A stretch of 64,000 bases of DNA, taken from Bradysia coprophila (lineage: Eukaryota > Arthropoda > Insecta > Diptera > Sciaridae). Under the pieces are notes generated by a model, which searched no databases, was not told the DNA's origin, and worked only from the letters and a program-made list of their open reading frames with translations. The stretch covers positions 2,418,001 through 2,482,000 of the forward strand of contig NW_023503616.1 of assembly GCF_014529535.1 (NCBI RefSeq). The letters are read 5' to 3'. This document shows, in pieces, positions 23,506-35,100 of this stretch. The position numbers were made by a program, and so were the translations under genes. Numbering within the stretch: position 1 is the stretch's first letter; the number at the start of each line of letters is the position of its first letter.

Positions 23506-24801
23506 ATCAAAAGGTGGGACCAAGCAACTTCTAAAAAAATTTCTCTGCTGTTGACTCAGGAAATGTTTGGGTATATTTTTAAGATGTTGATTTTTACCGA
23601 TAATCCTTTTCTTATGCTTTGGGGACGAAAAACTGCCCGGATTTTCGTCCAGGACCGAGAGTTTCATAAAAAATCTGTTACTTCATTCATTTCAACATAA
23701 TTTTCACTATATCATAAACTTCTACGTATCGCCAGTTAATTGTCTGCACTGTCGAGCCGATATCAGTGATGATTGTTGACTAAATCGTTTCACCATAAAG
23801 TAACCATTAAGTCCTCACAGATTTTACAGCTAGATTTCTCTATTTTCAAACTGAACTTGTATGCCAAAGCTACAATTGTTTCGAATAACTTAATTATTTA
23901 AATTTGAACTTATATTGTATATGCATGCTCATTCGTAAAATAGCATGTGTGTAACAACGTAACCCTCATGACTAACAAAACAATCAAAATGAAACTCCTT
24001 CTTAATATTCTAGCATTCATTTCACTTTGCACACAATAATTTTGTTTGACATGTTTACATAACATGATTAGGAATGTTAGTTATTTGTCGGTTAGTTCAC
24101 ATGTCACTACAAATAACCTGGCTATGAATCAAAGAAAATTATCACTTGCCAGCATTTCGTGTCTTTCGTTCCCTCGTAGTTTTTATATTCATAGAAAGGC
24201 AGCTCATACAAAATACCACCCACATTTAATAGAATTTGTACCTATGTTGAATGAGCACAAAAAAAATTATACCCAAAATACCCTTGTACGTACATATACC
24301 ATGCATATACAGTATACCCAACAGAATGGATACACTTTTCGATGTGCAAAGCGATAAATAAAGTTCAAAGAGTAAATTGAATTATCGAAAAACTCCCCCC
24401 AAAAAATAAAACACGGTATAATTCATGCAAATAATTCGAAATAATTCCCTTTGTTGTTGCGATTATTTGGTTTGAGGGTGTTAAGTAAATCCCCCTTGGA
24501 AATTCCGTTTTAGTAAATTTTATAACAATAAAAGTGACGATTGTCCCAGGAGTCTTGTTGAATTTGTTATAAAGAAGCGGAAATCATGTTCTAATGAGCG
24601 GCAGGCGCGCATGAAGTTATGTTAAGGGATGATTAGCGATGTATTTAAGGTTATTTTTTGTTCCGAGTTAAGTGGTGAACACACAATGATGTGTTATTTG
24701 ACGAACTAAGATCAACTTGGAAATGATATAAAGAGAAACAGACGAGAAAGAAATTTTCACATACCGATGTCTATGTAGCACTAAATTGATACACTCTTTC
24801 T

Positions 24802-24974
24802 CAGACGGCAAGCTTTTAACTATTACATTAATCGAATCTTTTACTTTTTTGATCTAAGTACTCTAAACACGTAAACAGAAATCTTTTACATTGGTTTATA
24901 AATTCTCCTATGTATGATCCAATTAACCATATAACTCATCGTTTATTTTGGCCGTCGCTGTCGACAACAGATGA
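24802..24974 (+). repeat. Dispersed repeat family A copy
   Basis: It starts CAGACGGCAAGC and ends CGACAACAGATGA. The central AATCTTTTAC block occurs twice, so this copy has an internal duplication or is a composite of two. Confidence 0.65.
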
Positions 24975-25331
24975 CTTAGTTCCTCTAATTAAATGTTGAA
25001 TCTACGTTGCGAATGATATGACGTACATATAAGATGTACATGATGAAGTCTTTATTAAAAATGTAATGCATTTTAATTATACGAACGTCGCTGTGGAACA
25101 TACCTATTGTTTGTAATTACAGTAACAATAAACGTACATTATGAATCTACAACGTGTATTTAATGAATTTGTTATTATCATGTTGCGGCCATGTAATATT
25201 GTAACATGTTAGCTATTCGAAAACTGCGTTTTCTCTCTTCTATTTACTTTGAAGATATGATCACAATAGTTTCATTTAATATCAGTCGTTGAAGCTGTGA
25301 ACGTATTTCGGTAGAAATTGAGCAAAGGAAA

Positions 25332-26145
25332 ATGTTCAAAATATACTTAGCTGCTTGTTTCATTCAAGTTTTCTCGATCGGATGCTTGTCACAGGTATTC
25401 CAAAAAGCAAAATTCAACGTGATACATCTTTCAATCTTTCAACTTATCATTTTTTCAGGCTAGCAATCTAGGCATTAAAACAAACGGTCCGTATTCTGAG
25501 CTTCTTCAACATGTGTACTTGAAAAGCGTAGAGTGGCACTCTCTAATTGATAATAAGTTCTATGAAGTTCATTCTAATCTGAGCCGAGTCATAATGGACG
25601 TTAACGGCCATTCAGTGACATCATTGGTTAAAGGAGTGGCAAAACTGGAAACACTTCGTAGTCAAGTGAAGGCCTTCTTAAATTCACGTACAGCAGATGA
25701 CCAGAATTGTATAAGCAAAATTCACACCAAAACGGACAAATTATTGTTTAAAATGGGCACTAAGATTTCCGATTGCGCTGTTCTTGCCGACCAACAAATC
25801 CAAGGTATCTCAAATAAAAAAATTGATTTGGGTACAGACATCTTAGAAGTCTCTGAGCTGTTATTATCTGGAACACTGGAAGTTATTACCGATCACTTCG
25901 CTAGAGGAGGATCGTTTAATGATCTGCCGGACATTCAAGAGGAATACGAGGAGGCATTCGCTGAAGCAGACGATGAAATTTACAACGAAGTAATTCCGAA
26001 CATTCATGACGAAATGAATTCAATGAGAGAAGAAGCGCTAGACATACCCGCTGCTGTTGAAGAGTGTGTCAGCAATGTCCTAACTAGATTGAATGATGTC
26101 GTTGGTGACACTGGTAAATTGGTAGAAAGATGTGGAACAAAGTAA
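25332..26145 (+). CDS. Secreted protein, 249 aa, four cysteines
   Basis: Two exons: 25332-25394 (signal peptide) and 25459-26145, phase 0, with donor CAG|GTATTC and acceptor TTTTTCAG. The N-terminus MFKIYLAACFIQVFSIGCLS is a typical signal peptide, so the product is probably exported. The mature part has exactly four cysteines (NCIS, DCAV, ECVS and RCGT), a predicted helical character and an acidic stretch EEYEEAFAEADDEI. One Asn-Leu-Ser site could be glycosylated. Helical, four-Cys fly secreted proteins of the TsetseEP/DUF725 group look similar, but I cannot confirm membership. The start ATG is the only one that supplies a signal peptide, and a TCAGT initiator-like motif lies at 25282-25286, 46 bases upstream. 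The function is unknown. Confidence 0.8.
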
Positions 26146-29100
26146 ATTTTTTTGTTGTTTTGAATTTAACAATCGAAAATTAAATTTTATCGGATTTGGG
26201 AAAATATATAGTTTTCTGAGGTTACTAGTCAGACATTAGACATGTTTTCTTCCTGATCAGTAAGCTAGCACGAACAAATTCCGCACAATAATGTTGTCTC
26301 AAATTTAGAATTTCTTTCGAACAACTTGCTATACTTGATTTTATGAGCAATCTTGCATTCTGTGGAAGGTTAGGTGTTCAAAATTTCATCTTCTTTTTTG
26401 TATATTCAACAACAATATTCGCTCCCTTATTATGCTATTACGTTTCATTCACTCTTTGTTACTTACAAAATCTAATTACACTACACAAATAAAAGTACCA
26501 TTTCAATAAATGAAACTACAGCTTTGTAATGTTTGAATTTCGTATTTATGCGAAAGTTAGATACGAAAATAAAATAACGAGAGAGAAAAGGATTAATTTA
26601 CACCTCCCCTATAGAAAATGTGTTGTGGTTATTTCATTCACTGTACATTTGTTTGCGCTTTTTATTTCGTGTATAGTAAATTTATTCAGAAATGTTTATA
26701 CAAATGCTAACAGATGTATATAGCAAGAACTTACATGCATTTAAGAGAATTTTATTAAATTATCTACGAAAATACAAAACCATTTTCGATAATACTTAAT
26801 AATGAGAACAAGGTATCGCATCAATAATAGATCCAGTGTATAAAACACAATTCAAATAAATTTGCCAAGTAAATATTTACCATGACAAGTAAATTAGAAA
26901 CGGTTTGTCACCTGTTATCGACAGCGACGAGAAAAATAAGAGAGTGGCTCTGACCATTGTTTTTTTTAAAAACGTACAATTAACTAAAGAAGTAAAAGAT
27001 TTGATTTGAAACTTATAAACGGTTGAAATATAACATGTTATACTGTTTTTCACGCCATGGCATGAAAAGTTCTATTCATATCTGTTGTGGTCGGACTAAA
27101 ACTCGCGTAATTGCCTAAAATCTACTTTGCGACCTTTATTTTTCAGCGCTAATATAGCCCTAGAGAAGGTAGACTAAGTCGAAGTGCATATCTGCTGAGT
27201 GTCAAACTAATCCAGTTGAAAATTCGACTTTTCGGACACGACGGAACCTTCCATTCAGAGACATTTTTTATTTCATTTCTTTACCATGATGCCATGATGG
27301 TTCATTTCCCCAAATGTAATATAGTTATTTATTCACTGAGCGAAAAAAGTAGGAGTTTGCATATACTCCAAAACGTTCTTCACAAAAAAAGGCATTCGAT
27401 GTTTCAGCGGACGAGAAAAAGTGACAAAAGACAAAATGATCTAAATTGTTGTACATTTACACAAAAAAGTATGAAAGGCAGATATGCACATTATATGTAG
27501 GCTGTCGGTCTAAAACGTTAGTATATGCATGAAATGAAATTTTTATTAGAAAAGTTACATAAACATACAAATATATCACACACTTTCCCCTTTAATTACT
27601 CCCAAAGTTTCTCATCTTACCCTTAGACTAGTCATGACACTGAGATTTAAACAACCATAAAACCGTTCGTTTTGGACTCTACCTTTTCCACATATTTAAG
27701 TTGATTTAATTATTTCAACAACTGAGAACTCGCTCGTCTACAAAGTCAACTGACCGGAAAGAATCATTTTCTTCAGATCGTGTGGAACTGTCTTCTGCTA
27801 ACAAACGAATATAAAGGGCAGTTTACGTGATCAGACTTTACATTTGAAAATCATTTCGAAAATAACATGAAAAGTGGGTTGTTTCGTGTGTGAATGAAAT
27901 GCTACCAAGGGAAATAATTTTTTTTTATATATTTATTACGAACTTTATCTTCATACGAGTATGACAAAGTACATTAAGGTTCGAGCGGGGAGTGATATTA
28001 ATTATTTCGCCATCCGAGTAGTTTAAGGTCCTTCAGAGATAGCAAGCGTAACAATATTGTAATATTGAATAGTCTGTTACTTGATTTGATTTAAGTATAT
28101 CTCGCTTCATATGTTTTGACATTACATTTATCGCCTTTAGAGCTCGTTATTTTCTTGTCGATTTTATGCATATAACAGATGATTTAATACAAACTCAAAT
28201 CCATCCAGAACTAACTCAAATTTATGTTTTTTTTTGTTCCAGTCTCTTTGTCATTAAGTGGAACTTGTAACCAAAATCGCTGAATGCGGTTTATATTATA
28301 CATTTGTTCACTTAATAATTCATACAAAATTTCTTCGGCTTTATTCAAGTATCATCGTTCAAAGAACCGCAATGAAAAATATATATTTTTCGCGATGATA
28401 ATGTCTGCCTACACGCTTTAATACCCATACATCTCTACTGTAATTCCTTTCCGGTTCCGGTAATTAAAGTTGAATCGTCTTTCAACTGCATTTTATTTGA
28501 ATTCCTGCTGAGCTAAGCTATTATTCATATAGTTAATCCCTGACGATTGCGAATATCCTGCTGGTGACTTCAATATTGTGTACGAGATTATACTAGAAGA
28601 TTTCTTTGTCTTATGATGTATTCATCTAAGTGTTTGTATATATTTTGTGAACTGAGGTGTAGTGTTGTAGTGAAAATGAAAATGTTGCGTCGATATAAGC
28701 TCGGATTTTGAGATGTAGAACAATACTAACATTCAGTTGTAAACAAAAATTGAAACAAAATTATTTCTTCGTTTCTCTTACTTCACATTATGCAACTACT
28801 TTGTATGCATAGTTCTCTACTTTTCTATACTTGCTACAGTTTACATTTGAAAGTTGTTTTCAATAGCGAAACTTTGTCAGTTAATTCCAAAGTTAGACAA
28901 CAAGTTTGGTGGAAAATATGTAAAAAGAAAGTTTATGATTAGATTGGTTACATCAGTATTGAAAGAAGATCCACTTATACTCAAATGTGAATTCGAATAG
29001 AAATCTCCCATTACAATATGTAATAATCAATTATATTTTCATTTTCTTGTATTGATTGTTGATGGAAATTGGCTTCTTTTTTTATGCTTTAGAATGAGAG

Positions 29101-29478
29101 AAGGTTTATTTCTAACAACAAATCAAACATTCAGATTTTAATAATCCCAAATAAGAGTAGCGCGCCAAAACACAACTATCGTTGTCAACCTTTGAGAAAT
29201 GCTTATTGTTAAATCATCATTCAAGTTATTGCTTCTTTTGTTGATACAAAATCTTTTACTTCATTTGTTTCAACCACTAAATGTTTTGAGTATTGTTTGG
29301 TTGTTGTCGATGTCGATAACGAATGGATAACCATTACAAAAGGTTAATTCCGAGAGAACACAACAAGTTTTTTTTAAACTGAAAATTGAATTTGTATACC
29401 ATGAAAAACAAAACCCCTTATTTGAATACAAATCTGATCATCGTCGACGTGATATGAACTTTTTATTTCTATTTATGT
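26146..29478. other. Intergenic stretch
   Basis: No gene was supported. Two family A fragments are present: 26909-27015 in reverse (CACCTGTTATCGACAGCGAC) and 28068-28183 forward (ending CATATAACAGATGA). A third fragment lies at 29240-29327. The ORFs at 26529-26723 and 27216-27500 have no domain or splice support. Confidence 0.5.
26909..27015 (-). repeat. Partial family A copy, reverse orientation
   Basis: CACCTGTTATCGACAGCGAC, AAAAATAAGAGAGTGGCTCTG and GAAGTAAAAGATTTGAT are family A landmarks in reverse order; the rest is lost. Confidence 0.55.
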
Positions 29479-29980
29479 ATGAGAGCTCGAGTTGTGGAGG
29501 ATAAAAAAATATTTATTCTTGTTTTTATGCTACTGAAGACCATGTATTTTGCTGAGTTGGAAATAGAATTGTTCAATTTTGGATGTAGATTTTTGCTACA
29601 GCTTTCTAAACAAAATATGAATTTATTGTTTTACGTGATAAGCATATCTATATACGATGCATCCCTTCCGTTCTTCCGAATAACGAATATCACATTTGAA
29701 TTGCTGATTGGTAAGTTGTTTTCTTGTTGAATGTGAAAAACAAAAGAAGGCTGTACTTACGTGAAGCAATTTTTGAATAGGGGTGGGTGTAAGATTCATT
29801 TCAAACGTTGTAATAGCACTGGATGAGCTCATAGCCGGGGATATTTTCTTTGTTGAGTGGAAGATTTTCGATATCCTTCTTTTATACGAAAATGTTACTT
29901 TTGCAGAGATAGACAGCTATTATAAGCTATCAATTTGGCCTTTGAATTACCATATACAATTCTGTCTCATAACTATGTAA
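29479..29980 (+). CDS. Doubtful two-exon hydrophobic ORF, 143 aa
   Basis: An ORF from ATG 29479 to 29710 ends at the donor ATTG|GTAAGT, and a second open segment starts after TTTGAATAG at 29781 and runs to a stop at 29978-29980. Joining them keeps the frame (phase 1) and gives 143 aa with several hydrophobic segments (IFILVFMLLKTMYF and LLFYVISISIYDASLPFF). No family was recognised; a chemoreceptor or other membrane-protein remnant is possible. The region just upstream contains a family A fragment. The only evidence for a gene is the matched splice signals and phase, so it could be chance. Confidence 0.3.
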
Positions 29981-30887
29981 TACTGCTTTTTTTGCGCTGA
30001 TTCTGTTTCTTAAGGGAAAGTTACCATCACTTACTAAGCTTGCTAGCACTTACGTAACACACATACGAATCTCTGAGTAAAGGAAACTTCTCTGATTGCG
30101 CAGGGATGACAAATCTTTACAAAAAAAAAGTTAGTACGTGTGTGCGTGGTCACTCTACCTCAGCAACACAATCGATATTAGTAATAGTTTTTACATAACT
30201 AGTGATAAAAGATGAAAAGTAGAGTTTTCGTGTTAATTTTGTTGATCCGAAGCGAAGCCGATGTCAATAAACACACGAAAACGAGACTTTTCATTTTTAT
30301 CCCGAGTTATGTAGTGGATTTTCCTATGCTGGTGCATGTAGTAAGGCTATTACATGTATAGGCAATAGCCTTTACATCACTCGCATAGGAAAACGTAAAA
30401 TCCATTACATGCTGAGGGCTTTGAAAGAAGTGCTTGAAACATGAAAAGTTACTTGTTGCCTTATCCCAATAAATTCATTTCTAAATTTCAATAGCGTCAA
30501 CTGCAATTTTTTTGTTGGCATAATTTCTTTATGTAAGTCAAGGAGTCACTCAAGTCACACCATATCCCCATTTTTTTCGAGTTTTTCACTGAACATTTAC
30601 AGACTTCTCATTCTTTGGATAGTATTTGTCGTGTTTGTAAGAAAATGACTGTGATATTTGACTTATACATACACTTCACCCGACCGTACGGAAATTCGGA
30701 AATCGACCGTACAACTGCTTAATTAGAGCTTTTTTAAGTAGTACAAGATTGTCGTTCACGGAGTTGGTTTTATTTTTTAAGTAATTAAAACTCTTCGCTA
30801 AACTTGACTCGACAACTAATTATTACGTACACACCATTTGTAGCTTTTTTTGTTTTTAATCTCAAATGTTCGGATACTTTTACATTT
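29981..30887. other. Intergenic stretch with hairpin elements
   Basis: No gene was seen. It holds two abutting inverted repeats at 30192-30413 and AT-rich DNA, possibly including the 3' UTR of the gene at 30888-31553. Confidence 0.5.
30192..30413. mobile_element. Two abutting inverted repeats, probable miniature element
   Basis: The first hairpin (30192-30313) has ~40-bp arms (TACATAACTAGTGATAAAAG against the complement of CTTTTCATTTTTATCCCGAG) around TTGATCCGAAGCGAAGCCGA. The second (about 30308-30413) has arms containing GGATTTTCCTATGC and CGCATAGGAAAA around GTAATAGCC-like sequence. A partial relative lies at 8449-8545, and a similar CG-containing core occurs in the hairpin at 50586-50693. 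Confidence 0.65.
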
Positions 30888-31553
30888 TCAATTTTTTATT
30901 TTCAAGCGTAGGTATTCGAAAATGCTGACAACATTATTGACTAATCGCCCAGTGTACAATTTCGTCAACATGCCGAAGAAAAGCATCAAAAAGAACAACA
31001 ATATCCATTTTACATATCGATAGTGATTTTGCACGACGCCCGTATTTCTATATTCTTGTACACAATGTGGTGGATTTTCTGTTGTCTGATCTTGAGGTTG
31101 CGTTTTATCAGTTGGCAACGACCGTGTTTTCCATAAATTGCTTACTTTAGCATTGGGCTCCCACAGGCGGCTCAGCTTAGAGCTGGGCTCAGAAGCTAGG
31201 AGCTGTTCAACGCCTAAAGTCAGAAAAGGGTACGAGAAAGGGTATGAAATATTTTATACGTAAAATTGCAGGACCACATTAGTACCTGGTCTGAACATTT
31301 TTCCATCTCAAATTCAAAACTCAAAAACGGCAATTTTATTCTATGATAAATACTTACGATCGAACTCAGCTTGCATTGCTTTATATTCCTCGTCTTGGTA
31401 CTGTCTTATGCCTTCTATTAATTCAGACAATTGAAATTTTTCGTCGGGATTGTTTGTAACGAAATTTCCTAAATATTGCAATGAATAGTCAATATATTTC
31501 GAATGGCGAGGTCAAGCATTTTTACTTCTTTTTCCAGCTCGTTGACGGCTCAT
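30888..31553 (-). CDS. Small single-pass membrane protein of unknown function
   Basis: Three exons in transcription order: 31553-31526, 31468-31358, 31213-30888; phases fit (1, 1) and give 154 aa. The protein starts MSRQRAGKRRNFVTNNPDEK, continues with a charged, probably helical segment (SELIEGIRQYQDEEYKAMQA), then a Gln/Thr/Pro-rich linker. It ends with one hydrophobic helix (WILLFFLMLFFGMLTKLY) about 25 residues before a basic tail (LRLKIKN). The layout suggests a C-terminally anchored membrane protein with a cytosolic N-terminal region. I do not recognise the family. A GTAAGC inside exon 3 (at ...AATGCTAAA|GTAAGC) could be used as an alternative donor. The first exon is short but has a clean ATG. 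Confidence 0.7.
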
Positions 31554-32184
31554 TTTGTGGTGGAATTAATTACAAATAATTTTAAGTGAAAAATTAATTT
31601 AATTTTTATTTAAAGCGGATTTTAGAATAACAAAAATTTTGATGATTGAAAATATTTGAATTTGTTGAAGGAAGTAGATCAATCGTGTCAATGCTTGTTA
31701 GATGCAATGTCGACAAAGACTTCAGAGCATAGGATTTTCACTTTTAATCTTTTTCAGATTGAAAGCTTTCCAAATCAGAACATAGTCAGTTTAAACTTTA
31801 AAGAACCTCGTGAGAGACAACAAGCGAAACAATTTCATGTTGAGTTTGCTAATAACTTTATTGCATGTTACTACAAATTTGTTCTAAGTGTCTAAACTAA
31901 GTTGTTTTTAGGAGTTACCTCATAATTCTAAAAAAAAAGAATTGCACTGGTTTTGGACGGATTTATTTAAATTTTCACAGACGGCATATATCAGTAGTTT
32001 AACTATCGGATCTATGACCTAATTTGATTGATTGCAAATCTTTTACTTCATTTTTTAAAATGCTTTTTGCTGTAACTCCTGATTAGTCAGAGCTTGCCAT
32101 TTATCGATCTAAAAGTTAAAACAACTATATCAAGCCTCTCAGGTCTTATGTCGTTGCTGTCGTGACACATGCATCAGTCGTCTA
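31554..32184. other. Short intergenic region holding a repeat
   Basis: It contains the upstream region of the small membrane-protein gene, an unsupported ORF at 31656-31895, and a family A copy that reaches almost to the IFT122 stop codon. A TTTATT (AATAAA on the minus strand) near 31962 could be the IFT122 poly(A) signal. Confidence 0.5.
31978..32177 (+). repeat. Family A copy abutting the IFT122 stop codon
   Basis: It starts CAGACGGCATATATCAG, carries AAATCTTTTACTTCATTTT and CAGAGCTTGCCATTTATCGA, and ends in a decayed CTGTCGTGACACATGCA. Its distal end lies ~8 bp from the IFT122 stop at 32185, so it is probably part of that gene's 3' UTR in antisense orientation. Confidence 0.6.
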
Positions 32185-35100
32185 CTAATTTTGATACAAG
32201 TTCTCCGAAGGAGTTCGGCAAAATGGACAATGTCCTTTCAGTAGAACTTGCATTTCAAAATCTTCCGAATGGAATGCCTATAATAAAATCAATTTTTAAA
32301 GCACAACTTTGAAGTGTTAACAAATTGCGAATGGGTTACCTGCAAGCATTCAGAGCAAATGCTGATCTGCAGTTCAGGCAACAGATTTCGATAATATTTC
32401 GTTTTCAATGGTTTTGGCCATTTAACGATTAACACAGATATCGGATCTACAGCCCGTAGAGCGTCTCGATCTAACGTCAACGCTAATGTATCGGTAATGT
32501 CTTCATGAATCATAGTATCGGCGAATGGATCTGATTGGCCCATATTGGGTTTAGGTGGTGCCATTAGCAGACGTTCAACCTCGCTGTCGTTTATATCCGA
32601 TTCTGGATAAAATTCGACAAGTGGCAGAATTTCTGTTGAAAACAACACCAACCATTTGTTAGATGCTACTCCCTACATCAAAGCTTGTAACCATTTTTTG
32701 CAACTTACCAAACGACACAAACGAAAACATGTAATCCGACTGACACGACGGGCATCGATTTCCCCGTAAGTGAGAGCTATAATTTGAGCATTTATAGCAA
32801 AGTGGTAAAAGTTCTTCTGGATCGTTAAAACCGCCAGGACATGATTTACTTGATATGAAATTAACCTGTGCAATGAAAAATGTTTTCTTTCATAAACTTA
32901 CTATCTCACATAGTCGCCTCAATTGGCACACTTTTTGAATTCAACAGCACGCAATTTTCAATGTAAATATACACTCACATCAACTTGTTCCTGAATTCCC
33001 GGTGGTGCTTTCAGTGATTGCAGACGATTGTTAACTTGTAAATAGAGTTTGTTTGCCGACAAAACTTTGGCTTGTTTGGATAACGTATATAAGACAGCAC
33101 TGTAGTGGATAACACGGAAAATATTTTCAGTCAAAAATTCAAATTTTCCTTGTACGACGTGACTATATATATACGTACAACATGCTGATCCCTTTCGGTG
33201 GCATTCCTGAGTCAATATTAATTTGATTAGCTACATATCGACTCGTGTTGAAGAGGGTTAACGGTGGACTGCTTGTAAATGGCTCTTTAAGATAACTATG
33301 TAAAGTACTGTACGCATAATAAATGGTCGATAATCGATGCAATGATGTGTAATTTTCAAGTGGTGATTTAGATGTGTTCATTGAACTGAAACAGGGTACA
33401 GTAAATAAAGTTAGAATTAGCAGAATTGAGGAGAAATGAATTATCGATTGGGGCAAAATCGATGCATGATATTGTTACTGAATTCAATAACGTCTGCAAA
33501 ATATTTCTAGGTTTCGATATAAGAACTTACTCCTCATTTTCCATTAACTGAAGAAACTGCCTAGCTCTAAGCCAAGTATAATAGCTGGCATCCAAAAACC
33601 GTTCTTCAGAAATCGCACATTCAGCCAAATTCTTCAAGAGTTTCGAGGCTTCGTCAGGCTTACCAGCCAATAGATATGCTTCTTGTGCTGCCAGAAATTG
33701 ATCCGAATCTGCCAGCCATTGAGCATGTTGTAAATGTACAGATGGCAGAACTTGTGGCAAATGTTCTGCTAAACGGAAAGCTTCTGCCCAGTCACGTGCT
33801 TCGACGTGCAGGTGAACCACTTCAGATTCTTCTCCCAATTTCCGGTAGATTTCAGCAGCCAATGGCAAAGCCTTTAGCCTTCGTAAATTCGCGGCTACCA
33901 GTTCTAAGGCGTTTTTTTCGCTTTGACTCAATCGTCGGCCAATATCGTAGAGTCTGGATGCAATAAAGTAACGATTACATCACACAACACCTCGAAAATT
34001 GAAACAAAAATATTTACACGTCTGCCCATCCCTGCTCCGCCACAATTTCGATCGCTCGTTCATTTTCACCAGCAGCCAATAAGAGTTCAGCAGCAGCTCT
34101 TGGCTCATGAACAGAGCAAGCCCATTCTGCACGCCGTCTCACTAAATCTTTCCGATCATTTGCATCCCCATCCTTTAAGAATTCCTGAGCCAGATCAAAC
34201 ATTCGTAAATCGCTGTACATTGCTAATGCTTTGCTGTTATGTCCACTCTTTTGATATAAACGAGCCGCTTCTTTGAATTTTCCTGCAAACGCTAAACTGT
34301 CGGCCTGAAGTACTTCCTTCGGTACATCTCCTCTTTTCTGTCGTTCACGCAGGTCGCTTATTAATTCAAGCCAAGGCAAATTTCGGACTTTAACATAAGC
34401 ATCCTTAGCTACTTGAAATTGCAATGCATCAACAGCTGATTGAGCTAAACCTTCCCAATCATTGATTGGCACACCTAAACATGCTACTTGGTACGCATCT
34501 CTGAAACAGAAACATTACAGCAAAGGAATGTCTAGAGCGTTGAGAATTCTTACTCAAACAAACCAGACTCTACAAACTGCCACATCGTGGACCCCAGAGC
34601 TAATGGTATATTGTGCATTGCATTTCCTCGTAAACAGAAAGCTGTTGAACCGCATACGCCAACCACAACACCTGTCATGTTTTGAGGACTTCTTGGAGGC
34701 AACGAGCCGACTCTAACGCTCAGTCCACCAGTTGTATGAGAATAGCATACCATCGATTGTAAATGTGTGTTCCACGCAACCGAATTTACTCCCGAGTCCT
34801 AAGTTGTAAATTTCTGTATGATCTTGAATGAATCTTTATTAACCAATAGTACCTGATACAGCATGGTGTCAGTTAATAGGTCTCTCACAACTAAACGACC
34901 AGAGTCATCTACAACTGCCAGTTTAGTTCTAGTTGAATTTATATCTAAACATCTGACGGACGATAGTACTGTCGTTACCAAAATGGGCAACGGATTATCC
35001 AAAAATATTCGCCAGACTTGACCATTTTTCAGGCCCAGCAATAATCCCTCTTTGCCTTGTGGACCACCTGTGACTTTAATGTATCGAATATAGCTGTCCA

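Larger units (their letters stand above)
13066..25331. other. 12-kb gene desert rich in repeats
   Basis: No gene was supported here. The first few hundred bases presumably carry the Arrowhead promoter. The stretch otherwise holds dispersed-repeat copies, inverted-repeat elements and satellites listed separately. The longest ORFs (15057-15494 and 18752-19102) fall in repeats. Smaller ORFs such as 17636-17893, 21621-21863 and 24046-24357 have no domain, no supported splice partners and no codon signal that I can judge real. Confidence 0.55.
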
